NCBI GenBank assembly: GCA_020724465.1
Contig: DYGX01000005.1
Coordinates: forward strand, 225,614 to 289,613
Length of the DNA stretch: 64,000 nucleotides
DNA from: Thermoflexus sp.
Lineage (GTDB): Bacteria > Chloroflexota > Anaerolineae > Aggregatilineales > Aggregatilineaceae
Direction: 5' to 3'
Below the pieces are notes generated by a model. The model searched no databases and was not told where the DNA came from. It was given only the letters and a program-made list of their open reading frames with translations. This document shows, piece after piece, positions 33,126 through 41,341 of the stretch (position 1 is its first letter; each line of letters starts with the position of its first letter). The translations under genes were made by a program, and so were the position numbers.

Positions 33126-36100
33126 ATGATCAGACACGCTCAACTGATCGGGCTGGCCTGGGCAGCGACCATTGTGGCGCTTGCCCTGCTGCTGGCAGAT
33201 ATCCCCGCTGTGCCGGCCAATCTCCCGGAATGGCTGTTCTTTGCCGCGCTGGTTGCGCTGCTGGCGAATCTCGGCAGGCGCACGACGCGCGGCATCGTCA
33301 CCCCCGCCTCAACCGGCGCGCTGCTGGCCTATCTCACGCTTGGCGGAGGGCAGTCTGCGGCGCAGGCCCTGTGGTGCGCGGGCGTGGGCGCGGCGCTCGG
33401 CCATGCGGTGTGGTTTGTGCGGCTATCTCTGAGCGGCGCGGGCCGGGGCGAGCAGGTGCTGCTGGCCCATCACCTGCTGCTGGCGACAGCGCGTCTGGTG
33501 CTGGGGCTGTACGCGAGCGGGGCGCTATATGCGGCGCTCGACGGCTCGCTGCCCCTGCGGACGCTGTCCGGCTCGGATGCGCTGCCGCTGGCCGGACTGT
33601 TCGCGGGCTATCTGCTGGTCGCGTTCGCGCTGCTGTTTTTGGAGCGCCTCAGCGTGGGGCTTGGTCCGCGCCGCGCTGTCCAGCTCGAATGGTCGATTCT
33701 GGCGGCGGTGATGCTGCCGTCGCTGCCGTTCGCCGTGCTGGGAGCCGTCGCCTACCACACGCTCAGCGCAGAAGCATTCGCCCTGCTGGCCGGCAATCTG
33801 CTGGTCGTGGTGATTGCCATCCGCATGACGACCGATGCCCGTCTGCGGCTGCGCCAGCAGGTCGAAGAACTCTCGTCGCTGTCGGCGGTCAGCCGCGCCG
33901 CCTCGATGGCGCTGCCGCTGGACGACCTGCTCGAACTGGTCGGGCGGCAGGCGTTGCGTATGCTGGATGCCAGCGCGTGCGAGGTGGCGCTGCTGGAGCC
34001 GGATCGCAAGACGGTGCGCGTGCTGGGCCTGGCCCGTGAAGGGAACGCGGCGTACGGCGAGCCGCGATCGCTGGGCAGCGGCCTGCTCGATCATGTGATC
34101 TTCGAGCGCGCGCCGCTGCTGGTGGCCGACCGTGTAGCCGCGCGCGCCCGCATCTTGCAGCTTGACCCCCCTGATCCGCCGGTTGAATCGTGGCTAGGCG
34201 CGCCGCTGCTCGCCTCGGACGGCGTGCTTGGCTGCCTGGCGGTGATCTCGCGCGATCCTGCCCGCCATTTCGACGCGCGCGACGAGCAGCTTCTCAGCAC
34301 CCTCGCGGTTCAGGCGGGCGTCATGGTCAGCAACGCGCGGCTCGATGCGCAGGCCGAGGATCGCGCACAGCGCCTGGCCCTGCTCAACAACGTGGCGACA
34401 ACCCTCAGCGGCACGCTGGAAGTGCAGCCCCTGCTCGACCTGATCACCACCTCGGCGCTGGCGGTCGGCTCGTGCGACGGGGTGGCGCTCTACCTGTGGC
34501 CCGAAGGCACTACCCACGAACTGGTGCTGGTTCGCAAGCGCGGCCTGAGCGATCACTTCGCCACTGCGCCGCCCGATCCGCTGCTGCTGGTGGCCGACGA
34601 CCTGGCCCGCCGACGGCAGCCGCTGGTGGTCAGCGATGTGCGCGGCGACATGCGCGCGCGGCATCTGCGGGCGCGCATGGAAAGCGAAGGCAAGCGCGCC
34701 TGGATCGAATTCCTGCTGCGCAAGGGCGACGAGCTGTTGGGCGTGCTGGTGTGCTACTACGCCGAGCCGCGCAGCTTCAGCCCGGATCTGCTCGAACTGT
34801 TGCGCAATTTCGCCAGCCAGGCCGGCCTGGCGCTGCGCAACGCTCAGCTTTATACCCGGACGCACGCGGCGCTGCAACGGCGCGTCGATCAGTTGTTTGC
34901 CCTGGCCGAGATCAGCCGCGAGCTGGCGGCCATGCTAGACCTCAACCGCCTGTTCCAGCTTGTGCTGGACCGCGCCGCCGAAGCGACCGGCTCGCAAAGT
35001 GGGGCGCTGCTGTTGCGAGCGGCGCGGCGCGGGACGCCGCCGCGCGTCGTGGCCAGCCGGGGCTTCGACCCGGCGCAGTTCGACCCGATCAGCATTCTGG
35101 TCGGGGCCATCGCCTACACCTACCAGACCGGCTATCCGACCCTGATCCCGGACACGATTCACGAAGACGAATACATCCCCCTGGTCGAGGGCACGCGCTC
35201 GCAGTTGAACGTCCCGATCGTGCGTGGCGACGACGTGCTGGGCGTGATCGTGCTGGGCAGCGACCGCCCGAATTTCTACGACGAGGACGATCAGTCATTT
35301 GTCACCCAGCTTGCGACCCAGGCGCGCATCGCCATCGACAACGCCCGCCTGTTCCAGCGCATCGAAATCGAGCGCGACCGCCTGCAAATCATCCTCGACA
35401 GCATGAAGGAAGCTGTGGTGCTGATCGACGCGGCGGGGCGCTTTGCCCTGGCGAATCCACGCGTCGAGGCGCTGTTGGGGCTGGACCCGGCCGGGTTGAT
35501 CGGGCGCCCGGTCGCGGCGCTGGCCCGCGATCCCGCGCTGGGGCTGGCGGAACGCTTCGGCTTCCAGGCCGAGGCGCTGGCGCGGCTGGCGACGATGCTC
35601 GAAGAAGGGACCTGGGACGAGGCAGCACCGGACGGCGCGCGCACCGGCTACGAGCTGTCGACCCCGCGCCAGCGCTGGATCGACCGCGTGGTTGTCCCTG
35701 TGCGCGATGGAACCGGCACGGCAATCGGCCTGCTGCTGGTCTTCAGTGATGTCACGCACGAGCGCGAGCTGGCCCAGGCGCGCGAAGACCTCAGCCGCAT
35801 GATCGTGCACGACCTGCGCGGCCCGCTGACCGCGATCTCAACCGGGCTGAAACTGCTGCGCGACACCGCGTCCGGACACGGCGCCATCGGCGAGACGGTG
35901 ATCGAGACGACCGACACGGCGATGCGCGCCGTGCGCAAGATGCTCGGCCTGGTGGATTCGCTGCTGGATATCGCCAAGCTGGAAAACGGCGTGATGGACC
36001 TCGACTGCGAGCCGGTGATCTTCGGCGCTTTGTGCCAGGATGTGCTGGCGGAGTTCGCGCCGCTGGCCGACGAGCTGGCGATCGAGCTGCGCGCCGACCT

Positions 36101-36533
36101 GCCCGACGATCTGCCCGCGCTCTATGTCGATGAAGAGAAGATTGAGCGCGTCTTGCTGAATCTGGTCGATAACGCCACCAAGTTTGTGCCGGCTCGCGGG
36201 CACATCGTCGTGCGTGCCGAAGCCCTGCCGCAGCAGGACGGCGAGGGGCCGATGGTGCAGATCGTGGTTGAGGACGATGGGCCGGGGGTCCCCGACGAGG
36301 ACAAAGAGCGTCTGTTCAACCGTTTCACCCAGCTTGGTTCGCGGCAGGGCCGGCGGCGGGGAACCGGGCTGGGGCTGGCGTTCTGCCGGCTGGCGGTAGA
36401 GGCGCACGGCGGGCGCATTTGGGTTGAGGATGCGCCGGGGGGCGGCGCGCGCTTCGTCTTTACTCTGCCTGCCGTCAATGTCGCCAAATGGGAGCTGACC
36501 GACGATTTCGACTGGAAAATCGAGGCCGAATAG
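33126..36533 (+). CDS. Large membrane sensor histidine kinase: membrane domain, 3 GAF, PAS, HisKA, HATPase
   Basis: About 1135 residues and a clear relative of the preceding kinase. Seven or eight N-terminal membrane helices are followed by three GAF domains, a PAS domain (LDSMKEAVVLIDAAGRFALA), a HisKA with the histidine in MIVHDLRGPLTAIS, and a HATPase with NLVDNATKFVP, DDGPGVPDED and GTGLGLAFCRLAVEAHGG. ATG 33126 is preferred; in-frame starts at 33060 and 33078 would overlap the likely promoter. It has no receiver domain of its own. The neighbouring CBS-domain gene on the opposite strand is convergent with it. Confidence 0.88.
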   Translation: MIRHAQLIGLAWAATIVALALLLADIPAVPANLPEWLFFAALVALLANLGRRTTRGIVTPASTGALLAYLTLGGGQSAAQALWCAGVGAALGHAVWFVRLSLSGAGRGEQVLLAHHLLLATARLVLGLYASGALYAALDGSLPLRTLSGSDALPLAGLFAGYLLVAFALLFLERLSVGLGPRRAVQLEWSILAAVMLPSLPFAVLGAVAYHTLSAEAFALLAGNLLVVVIAIRMTTDARLRLRQQVEELSSLSAVSRAASMALPLDDLLELVGRQALRMLDASACEVALLEPDRKTVRVLGLAREGNAAYGEPRSLGSGLLDHVIFERAPLLVADRVAARARILQLDPPDPPVESWLGAPLLASDGVLGCLAVISRDPARHFDARDEQLLSTLAVQAGVMVSNARLDAQAEDRAQRLALLNNVATTLSGTLEVQPLLDLITTSALAVGSCDGVALYLWPEGTTHELVLVRKRGLSDHFATAPPDPLLLVADDLARRRQPLVVSDVRGDMRARHLRARMESEGKRAWIEFLLRKGDELLGVLVCYYAEPRSFSPDLLELLRNFASQAGLALRNAQLYTRTHAALQRRVDQLFALAEISRELAAMLDLNRLFQLVLDRAAEATGSQSGALLLRAARRGTPPRVVASRGFDPAQFDPISILVGAIAYTYQTGYPTLIPDTIHEDEYIPLVEGTRSQLNVPIVRGDDVLGVIVLGSDRPNFYDEDDQSFVTQLATQARIAIDNARLFQRIEIERDRLQIILDSMKEAVVLIDAAGRFALANPRVEALLGLDPAGLIGRPVAALARDPALGLAERFGFQAEALARLATMLEEGTWDEAAPDGARTGYELSTPRQRWIDRVVVPVRDGTGTAIGLLLVFSDVTHERELAQAREDLSRMIVHDLRGPLTAISTGLKLLRDTASGHGAIGETVIETTDTAMRAVRKMLGLVDSLLDIAKLENGVMDLDCEPVIFGALCQDVLAEFAPLADELAIELRADLPDDLPALYVDEEKIERVLLNLVDNATKFVPARGHIVVRAEALPQQDGEGPMVQIVVEDDGPGVPDEDKERLFNRFTQLGSRQGRRRGTGLGLAFCRLAVEAHGGRIWVEDAPGGGARFVFTLPAVNVAKWELTDDFDWKIEAE

Positions 36534-36538
36534 CCTGC

Positions 36539-36955
36539 CTATTCGCGGCGCAGCAGGTCTCTGAGCGCGAGCAACAGGTCGGTGATGGTGATGATGCCGA
36601 CCAGTTCGTCTCCATCGATCACCGGCAGCCCGCTGATCTTGCGTTCCAACAGCAGCGTGATCGCATCCTCAACCGGCGCGTCCGGCCCGATGGTAAACGG
36701 GTCGGGCGTCATGCACACTTCGACGGTGGTCTGGTTGACGAGCATGTCGTCCTGCCAGCGCTCGCGCAGGATCAGCGGCGAGTTGAGCGCGAGCCGCACG
36801 TCGCGATCGGTGATAATCCCGACCAGGCGGCCGTTTTCGTCGACGACGGGCAGCCGGCGGCATTCGCAGCCGAACATATACTCCTGGGCCGTGCGCAGGG
36901 TGTCGTCGGGCCGCACCGTAGTCGGGTTGGGGGTCATGACCTCACGCACCAGCAT
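36539..36955 (-). CDS. CBS-domain pair protein
   Basis: 138 residues made only of two CBS domains (VREVMTPNPTTVRPDDTL ... GIITDRDVRLAL and VEVCMTPDPFTIGPDAPV ... GIITITDLLLALRDLL). CBS pairs bind adenine nucleotides such as AMP, ATP or SAM and act as energy-state sensors for a partner. ATG 36955 follows GAGGAAG. It lies five bases from the end of the second kinase gene (convergent), and its partner is unknown. Confidence 0.9.
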   Translation of the reverse strand: MLVREVMTPNPTTVRPDDTLRTAQEYMFGCECRRLPVVDENGRLVGIITDRDVRLALNSPLILRERWQDDMLVNQTTVEVCMTPDPFTIGPDAPVEDAITLLLERKISGLPVIDGDELVGIITITDLLLALRDLLRRE

Positions 36956-36996
36956 GCTTGTCTTCCTCACTTCGCGCGCCGACGCCAAAGAGCGGC

Positions 36997-38127
36997 TCAG
37001 GGGTGGTGGCGCAGCACGCGCTCGTAGACGTCGAGCGTCTCGCGGGCGGCCCGCTGCCACGAGAAGCGCCCCGCTCGCAGCGGCCCCTGGGCTGCCAGGT
37101 GCGCGCGCAACGGCTCGTCGGTCAGCACCAGGCGCAGCACCTCGGTCATGTTCTCGACGTCATATGGGTTGAAATAGCGCGGCACGTCGGCGCCCAGCTC
37201 CGGCAGGCTGGACTCGCGGCTGCTCACCACCGGGACGCCGCAGGCCATCGCTTCGAGCAGCGGCAGCCCAGCGCCTTCATAGACCGACGCCATGACGTAA
37301 ACCGTGGCCGCCCGGAAGACAGCGGGCAGGTCTTCGTCCGGCACGAAGCCCAGCAACCGCACGGCGCTTTGCAGCCCCAGCTCTTCGACTTTCGCGAAGA
37401 ACTCGTCGTACATCCACCCTTTCGACCCCACCACCACCAGGCTCAGGTTGCGGTTGTCTTTGCGCAGGTTTGCCAGAGCTTCGACCAGGCGGGTGAGGTT
37501 TTTGCGCGGCTCGATGGTGCCGACGCTCAGCAAGAAGCGCTCGGGCAGGTCGTATTTAGCGCGGACGCGGGCGACCTCGCTGGGCGGCACGACGCGAAAA
37601 TGCGGCGCAGCGGCCTCGTGCACCACGGTGATCTTGTGGTCCGGCGTGCCGTAGTGCCGCATGAGGTCGTTTTTGGTGGCCTGCGACACGGCGATGATCG
37701 CATCGGCGCGGCGCACGAACAGCGGCACGGCAAGGTTGAGAAAGTAGTAATTGAGCTTCTTGTGATGCTCCGGAAAGAGCTTGAAGATCAGGTCGTGGAT
37801 GGTCAGCACAGTCGGGATGTCGCGCAGGGGGAGCAGCAGATGCTCGGTGGCGTGGAAGATCGCCGCGCCCGGCACCAGCCGGCTGAAATCCATGCGCAAA
37901 AGCTGCCCCTGCCAGACAAGCATACGCCAGGGTTTGTAGCCCATGCGAAAGGCACGCTGCGGCAGATGGCGCCATGCCTGGGGGACGCGGGCCTGCGCGG
38001 TGCGATTGTAGAACAGGGTGGGCGGCATCTCCAGCTCGGCAACGAGCGCGTCCGCAAGCGAGCGCGTGTAGCGCCCCAGCCCGGCGCGGCTGTTGACGGC
38101 TGCCGAAACGTCAAGATAGATGGTCAT
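36997..38127 (-). CDS. GT4-family glycosyltransferase
   Basis: 376 residues, GT-B fold. An N-terminal MTIYLDVSAAVNSRAGLGRY, the linker ...VGTIEPRKNLTRLVEAL, and the nucleotide-sugar site SVYEGAGLPLLEAMACGVPV with the E(x7)E pattern are typical of GT4 mannosyl- or galactosyl-transferases. It is 10 bases downstream of the WecG/TagA gene on the same strand, so it belongs to a cell-surface polysaccharide unit. Confidence 0.88.
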   Translation of the reverse strand: MTIYLDVSAAVNSRAGLGRYTRSLADALVAELEMPPTLFYNRTAQARVPQAWRHLPQRAFRMGYKPWRMLVWQGQLLRMDFSRLVPGAAIFHATEHLLLPLRDIPTVLTIHDLIFKLFPEHHKKLNYYFLNLAVPLFVRRADAIIAVSQATKNDLMRHYGTPDHKITVVHEAAAPHFRVVPPSEVARVRAKYDLPERFLLSVGTIEPRKNLTRLVEALANLRKDNRNLSLVVVGSKGWMYDEFFAKVEELGLQSAVRLLGFVPDEDLPAVFRAATVYVMASVYEGAGLPLLEAMACGVPVVSSRESSLPELGADVPRYFNPYDVENMTEVLRLVLTDEPLRAHLAAQGPLRAGRFSWQRAARETLDVYERVLRHHP

Positions 38128-38137
38128 GCGCGCTGCC

Positions 38138-38905
38138 TCACTTTTCGGACAGTGCCTGCTCGCGATGCCTCACCACGGACCAGACGAACCGGGGCAGGCG
38201 CAACATCCGCCGCCAGCGCCACGGCTCGCGATAGAGCCGGTACAGCCATTCCAGACCCAGGCGCTGCATCCAGCGCGGCGCGCGTGGCACCCTGCCGGCG
38301 GCGAAATCGATGGCGCCGCCCACGCCGATCGCCACCTTAACCGACAGACGCGGCGCGTTGCGCGCGATCCACAGATCCTGACGCGGCGCGCCATACGCCA
38401 CGAACAGGATGTCCGCCTGGCTGGCGTTAATCCGCTCGACCAGCGCATCGTCCTCAGCCGGGTCGGGGCTGCCCGCGTAGGTGCCCACGATGCGCAGGTC
38501 CGGATAGCGCCGCGTCAGGTTGGCGGCGGCCTGCTCCGCCACGCCGGGCGCCGCGCCCAACAGGAACAGCTTCCAGCCGGCCTGCGCCGCGCGCTCTGCG
38601 ATCAGCGGCAGCCCATCCGATCCGGTCACCCGCTCGGGCAGCGGGCGCCCCAGAAAGCGCGCCGCGAGCAGCAGCCCGACGCCGTCCGCCACGCACAGAT
38701 CGGCCTGGCGCAGCACGCGCATGAACGCGTCGTCATCCTGCGCGATCATGACGAATTCGGGGCTGGCGGTGCAGATCTGGTAGGTGCGGTCGCCCCGCGC
38801 GATCCAGGTGGCGATGGTGTCGAGCAGGCCGGAGAAGGTGATGGCGTGAACCGGCACGCCCAGGATCACGACATGCGCGTCCGGCCGCTTCCAGTCAGGC
38901 TCCAT
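38138..38905 (-). CDS. WecG/TagA/CpsF-family glycosyltransferase
   Basis: 255 residues, GT26 family. Hallmarks are ITFSGLLDTIATWI, TASPEFVMIAQDD, ADGVGLLLAARFLG, the acidic RVTGSDGLPLIAERA, LGAAPGVAEQAA and FVAYGAPRQDLWI. The enzymes add ManNAc(A)-type sugars to lipid-linked intermediates of wall polymers or exopolysaccharide. ATG 38905 follows AGGAG at an 8-10 base distance; a longer in-frame start at 38965 would run into the divergent promoter region. Confidence 0.9.
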   Translation of the reverse strand: MEPDWKRPDAHVVILGVPVHAITFSGLLDTIATWIARGDRTYQICTASPEFVMIAQDDDAFMRVLRQADLCVADGVGLLLAARFLGRPLPERVTGSDGLPLIAERAAQAGWKLFLLGAAPGVAEQAAANLTRRYPDLRIVGTYAGSPDPAEDDALVERINASQADILFVAYGAPRQDLWIARNAPRLSVKVAIGVGGAIDFAAGRVPRAPRWMQRLGLEWLYRLYREPWRWRRMLRLPRFVWSVVRHREQALSEK

Positions 38906-38992
38906 CGCTGGTGCGCTCCTGCCGTCGTAGAAGATCGCGTCGCCTGACGCGCATTTTACCCCCACGCGGCGCTTTGGGCGAGTGCGCCCGAG

Positions 38993-39020
38993 TTGCCTTC
39001 CGCTTGCCCGGCGTTACAAT
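38993..39020 (+). promoter_or_regulatory. Promoter of the acidic membrane protein gene
   Basis: TTGCCT (38993-38998), a 16-base spacer and TACAAT (39015-39020, 5 of 6 to -10) lie 25 bases before ATG 39046, with GGAGG between. Confidence 0.55.
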
Positions 39021-39045
39021 ACAGGGTGGACGGAGGCCACTGCTC

Positions 39046-40005
39046 ATGGATGAAGAGCGCGACACCCTGCCCGCCGAGGATGAGGCGCGCGACGACGCTG
39101 TTGACGACATCACTGGCGCTGTTGCCGATGCAACGGTCGAGGATATCGTCGACGCGGCTGCGGACGACACCGCTGCCTATGCCGGCGACCAGGCGGACGA
39201 GTATGCTGGCACGTATGCGGCTGAGGACGGCGGCGATTTCGGCGGCGGGTATGGCGACGAGTACACCGGTGCCGCTGAGGACGCCGGCGCGGCGGCGATC
39301 GACGAGGCACCGTCCGGCGATGTGGGCACGGTCGAGCCGGGCGCCGCTGGCTGGCCGCTGGCCGATGAACCATCCGCGGGCGTGCCGTCGCCTGCGCGGG
39401 TCGCGGGCGAGCCGGCGGCCCTCGACGAGGGCGAGCGGCTGCGCCAGCCCCGCGCGCAGCGTTTCCGCCGCCGCCTGCGAACGCAGATCAGCATGCTGCC
39501 GCTGGCGCTGGCGCTGATCGCGCTGGGCCTGTATCTCAGCGCGCGGGCCTTCGGGGTGGACGGGCTGCCCGACCTCAGCGATCGGACGCTCGCGCTGGGG
39601 TTTGGCGGCGTGCTGGCGTTCACCGCCGTGTTTCACGCGCTGATCTTTGGCCGGCGCGAGCGCGGTTTGCTGTTCGTCGGTCTGCTGGTGTGGGTGACTG
39701 CCGGCCTGATCTACGGCCTGGTCACTTACATCGAGGCCGAACCGGACCCGGCTGAGTGGTGGCCGATCGTGCTTGTGGCGCTGGGCGTGACCTTCTTCTT
39801 GACCTACTTGATCGAACGCGGGCACGAGCGGCCGCTGGTGCTGCTGGCCGTGCTGACTCTGGTGGCGGCGGGCACGGCCTTTGCCGTGACCAGCGGGACG
39901 ATCGAGCAGCGCCTGCTCGACCGCGCCGCCGAGTACTGGCCGCTGCTGCTGTCTGTTCTGGGGCTGGGGCTGCTGCCGCTGGCGTTTCGCCGGAGAGCGC
40001 GTTAA
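39046..40005 (+). CDS. Membrane protein with long acidic Ala/Asp/Gly-rich N-terminus
   Basis: 319 residues. The first ~125 are strongly acidic and low in complexity (runs of A, D, E, G and Y such as GGDFGGGYGDEY), probably disordered. After a basic patch (RFRRRLRTQI) come about six or seven membrane helices to the C-terminus (PLALALIALGLYLSAR; GLLFVGLLVWVTAGLIYGL). There is no recognisable catalytic motif and no family I can name. ATG 39046 follows GGAGG. It lies between a divergent WecG/TagA gene and a GT4 gene starting 9 bases later, so it may act in the same polysaccharide pathway (inference). Confidence 0.7.
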   Translation: MDEERDTLPAEDEARDDAVDDITGAVADATVEDIVDAAADDTAAYAGDQADEYAGTYAAEDGGDFGGGYGDEYTGAAEDAGAAAIDEAPSGDVGTVEPGAAGWPLADEPSAGVPSPARVAGEPAALDEGERLRQPRAQRFRRRLRTQISMLPLALALIALGLYLSARAFGVDGLPDLSDRTLALGFGGVLAFTAVFHALIFGRRERGLLFVGLLVWVTAGLIYGLVTYIEAEPDPAEWWPIVLVALGVTFFLTYLIERGHERPLVLLAVLTLVAAGTAFAVTSGTIEQRLLDRAAEYWPLLLSVLGLGLLPLAFRRRAR

Positions 40006-40014
40006 GGGGGCGTG

Positions 40015-41130
40015 ATGCGGCCCTTGACCATCGCGGTAGACGCCAGCCGGACCACTATCGCCCGCCGGACCGGGACTGAGACCTACGCGCTGCAGTTGAT
40101 CCGCGCGCTGCTGGCGCTGGAAACACCGCACCGCTACCTGCTCTATTTTCGGGACTCTCCCCCACCCGATCTGCTGCCCGCCGTTCCGCACGCCGAGCAG
40201 CGCGTCATCCCCGCGCCGCGCCTGTGGACGCATGTCCGCTTCGCGGCGGCGCTGTGGCGGGTGCGGCCCGATGTCACCTTCGTGCCGTCGCATACGCTGC
40301 CGCTGGCCTTTCCGGGTCCGGCTGTCGTCACCGTTCACGATCTGGGCTACATCTACTTCCCCGAAGCGCACCCCGGCCTGAGCCGCCGTTATCTGGACTG
40401 GTCCACGCGTCACAGCGTGCGGCGAGCCACCCGCGTGATCGCGGATTCGCTGGCGACCTCGCGCGATCTGGCGGCGCACTACGGCGTGCCGCAGGACAAG
40501 ATCAGCGTGGTCTATCCCGGCGTGGATGCGACGCTCGCACGGGTGACGGACGGCGAGCGGCTGGCGGCGGTGCGCGCGCGTTACGGCCTGCCGGAGACCT
40601 ATCTGCTCTTTGTCGGCACACTCCAGCCGCGCAAGAACATCGCCCGGATCGTGCGGGGCTACGCGCGCTGGCGGCGCGATGCGGGGCGGGATGATATCGG
40701 GCTGGTGCTGGCGGGGCAGCAGGGCTGGCTCTACGACCCGCGCTGGGTCGAGGGCGTGGCGGGCGTTCATCTGCCGGGCTACATCGACGACGCCGATGTC
40801 GCCGCGCTGTACAGCGGCGCGCTGGCGCTGCTCTTCCCGTCGCTGCACGAGGGGTTTGGCTTTCCCGTGCTGGAAGCGATGCGCTGCGGCACGCCGGTCA
40901 TCACCAGCAGCACGTCGTCGCTGCCCGAGGTGGCGGGCGATGCCGCGCTGCTGGTCAACCCCCGCGACGAGGCGGCGATTGCCCGCGCCATCGAGCGCGT
41001 GGTGGCCGACGAAGGGCTGCGGGCGGCGCTGGTCGCGCGGGGCTACCGGCAGGCTGAGCAATTCTCGTGGCAGCGTGCCGCGGCGCAGACCGTGCGCGTC
41101 CTGGAGCTGGCTGCTCGCTCCCGTCACTAG
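40015..41130 (+). CDS. GT4-family glycosyltransferase
   Basis: 371 residues, GT-B fold. TIAVDASRTTIARRTGTETY at the start, LFVGTLQPRKNIARIVRGY, then PSLHEGFGFPVLEAMRCGTPV and SSSLPEVAGDAALLVNP-like residues mark family GT4. It resembles the GT4 at 36997-38127 in layout but is clearly diverged. ATG 40015 follows AAGGGGG. It ends a two-gene unit with the acidic membrane protein. Confidence 0.9.
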   Translation: MRPLTIAVDASRTTIARRTGTETYALQLIRALLALETPHRYLLYFRDSPPPDLLPAVPHAEQRVIPAPRLWTHVRFAAALWRVRPDVTFVPSHTLPLAFPGPAVVTVHDLGYIYFPEAHPGLSRRYLDWSTRHSVRRATRVIADSLATSRDLAAHYGVPQDKISVVYPGVDATLARVTDGERLAAVRARYGLPETYLLFVGTLQPRKNIARIVRGYARWRRDAGRDDIGLVLAGQQGWLYDPRWVEGVAGVHLPGYIDDADVAALYSGALALLFPSLHEGFGFPVLEAMRCGTPVITSSTSSLPEVAGDAALLVNPRDEAAIARAIERVVADEGLRAALVARGYRQAEQFSWQRAAAQTVRVLELAARSRH

Positions 41131-41179
41131 AGCGCGTGATGCACTGTGTGGGAAGCGGCGGTGTGGGATGTTCGCGTGG

Positions 41180-41199
41180 GGGCGATGCTTGCATCGCCC
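41180..41199. repeat. Short perfect palindrome GGGCGATGC-TT-GCATCGCCC
   Basis: A 9-bp stem with a 2-base loop in the 211-base gap between the GT4 gene and the PA14/SH3 gene. Palindromes with GGCGATGC-type arms are often scattered between genes in GC-rich genomes. There is no T-tract, so it is a weak terminator at best. Confidence 0.6.
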
Positions 41200-41266
41200 G
41201 CTGCCCGACCACCGCGCGTGTGAAAAGCGCGTGGCAGCCACTAGGACCAGAGTCCCGTTTCCGAAG

Positions 41267-41296
41267 TTGCCGGACGTTCTGCCGGTCCGGTATAAT
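41267..41296 (+). promoter_or_regulatory. Sigma-70-type promoter for the PA14/SH3 protein
   Basis: Perfect TATAAT at 41291-41296 with TTGCCG (4 of 6) at 41267-41272 and an 18-base spacer, 45 bases before ATG 41342. Confidence 0.65.
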
Positions 41297-41341
41297 CCCC
41301 GCCTATTCTGGCTATCGTATGGTGAGGGGAATAGAGACGTC

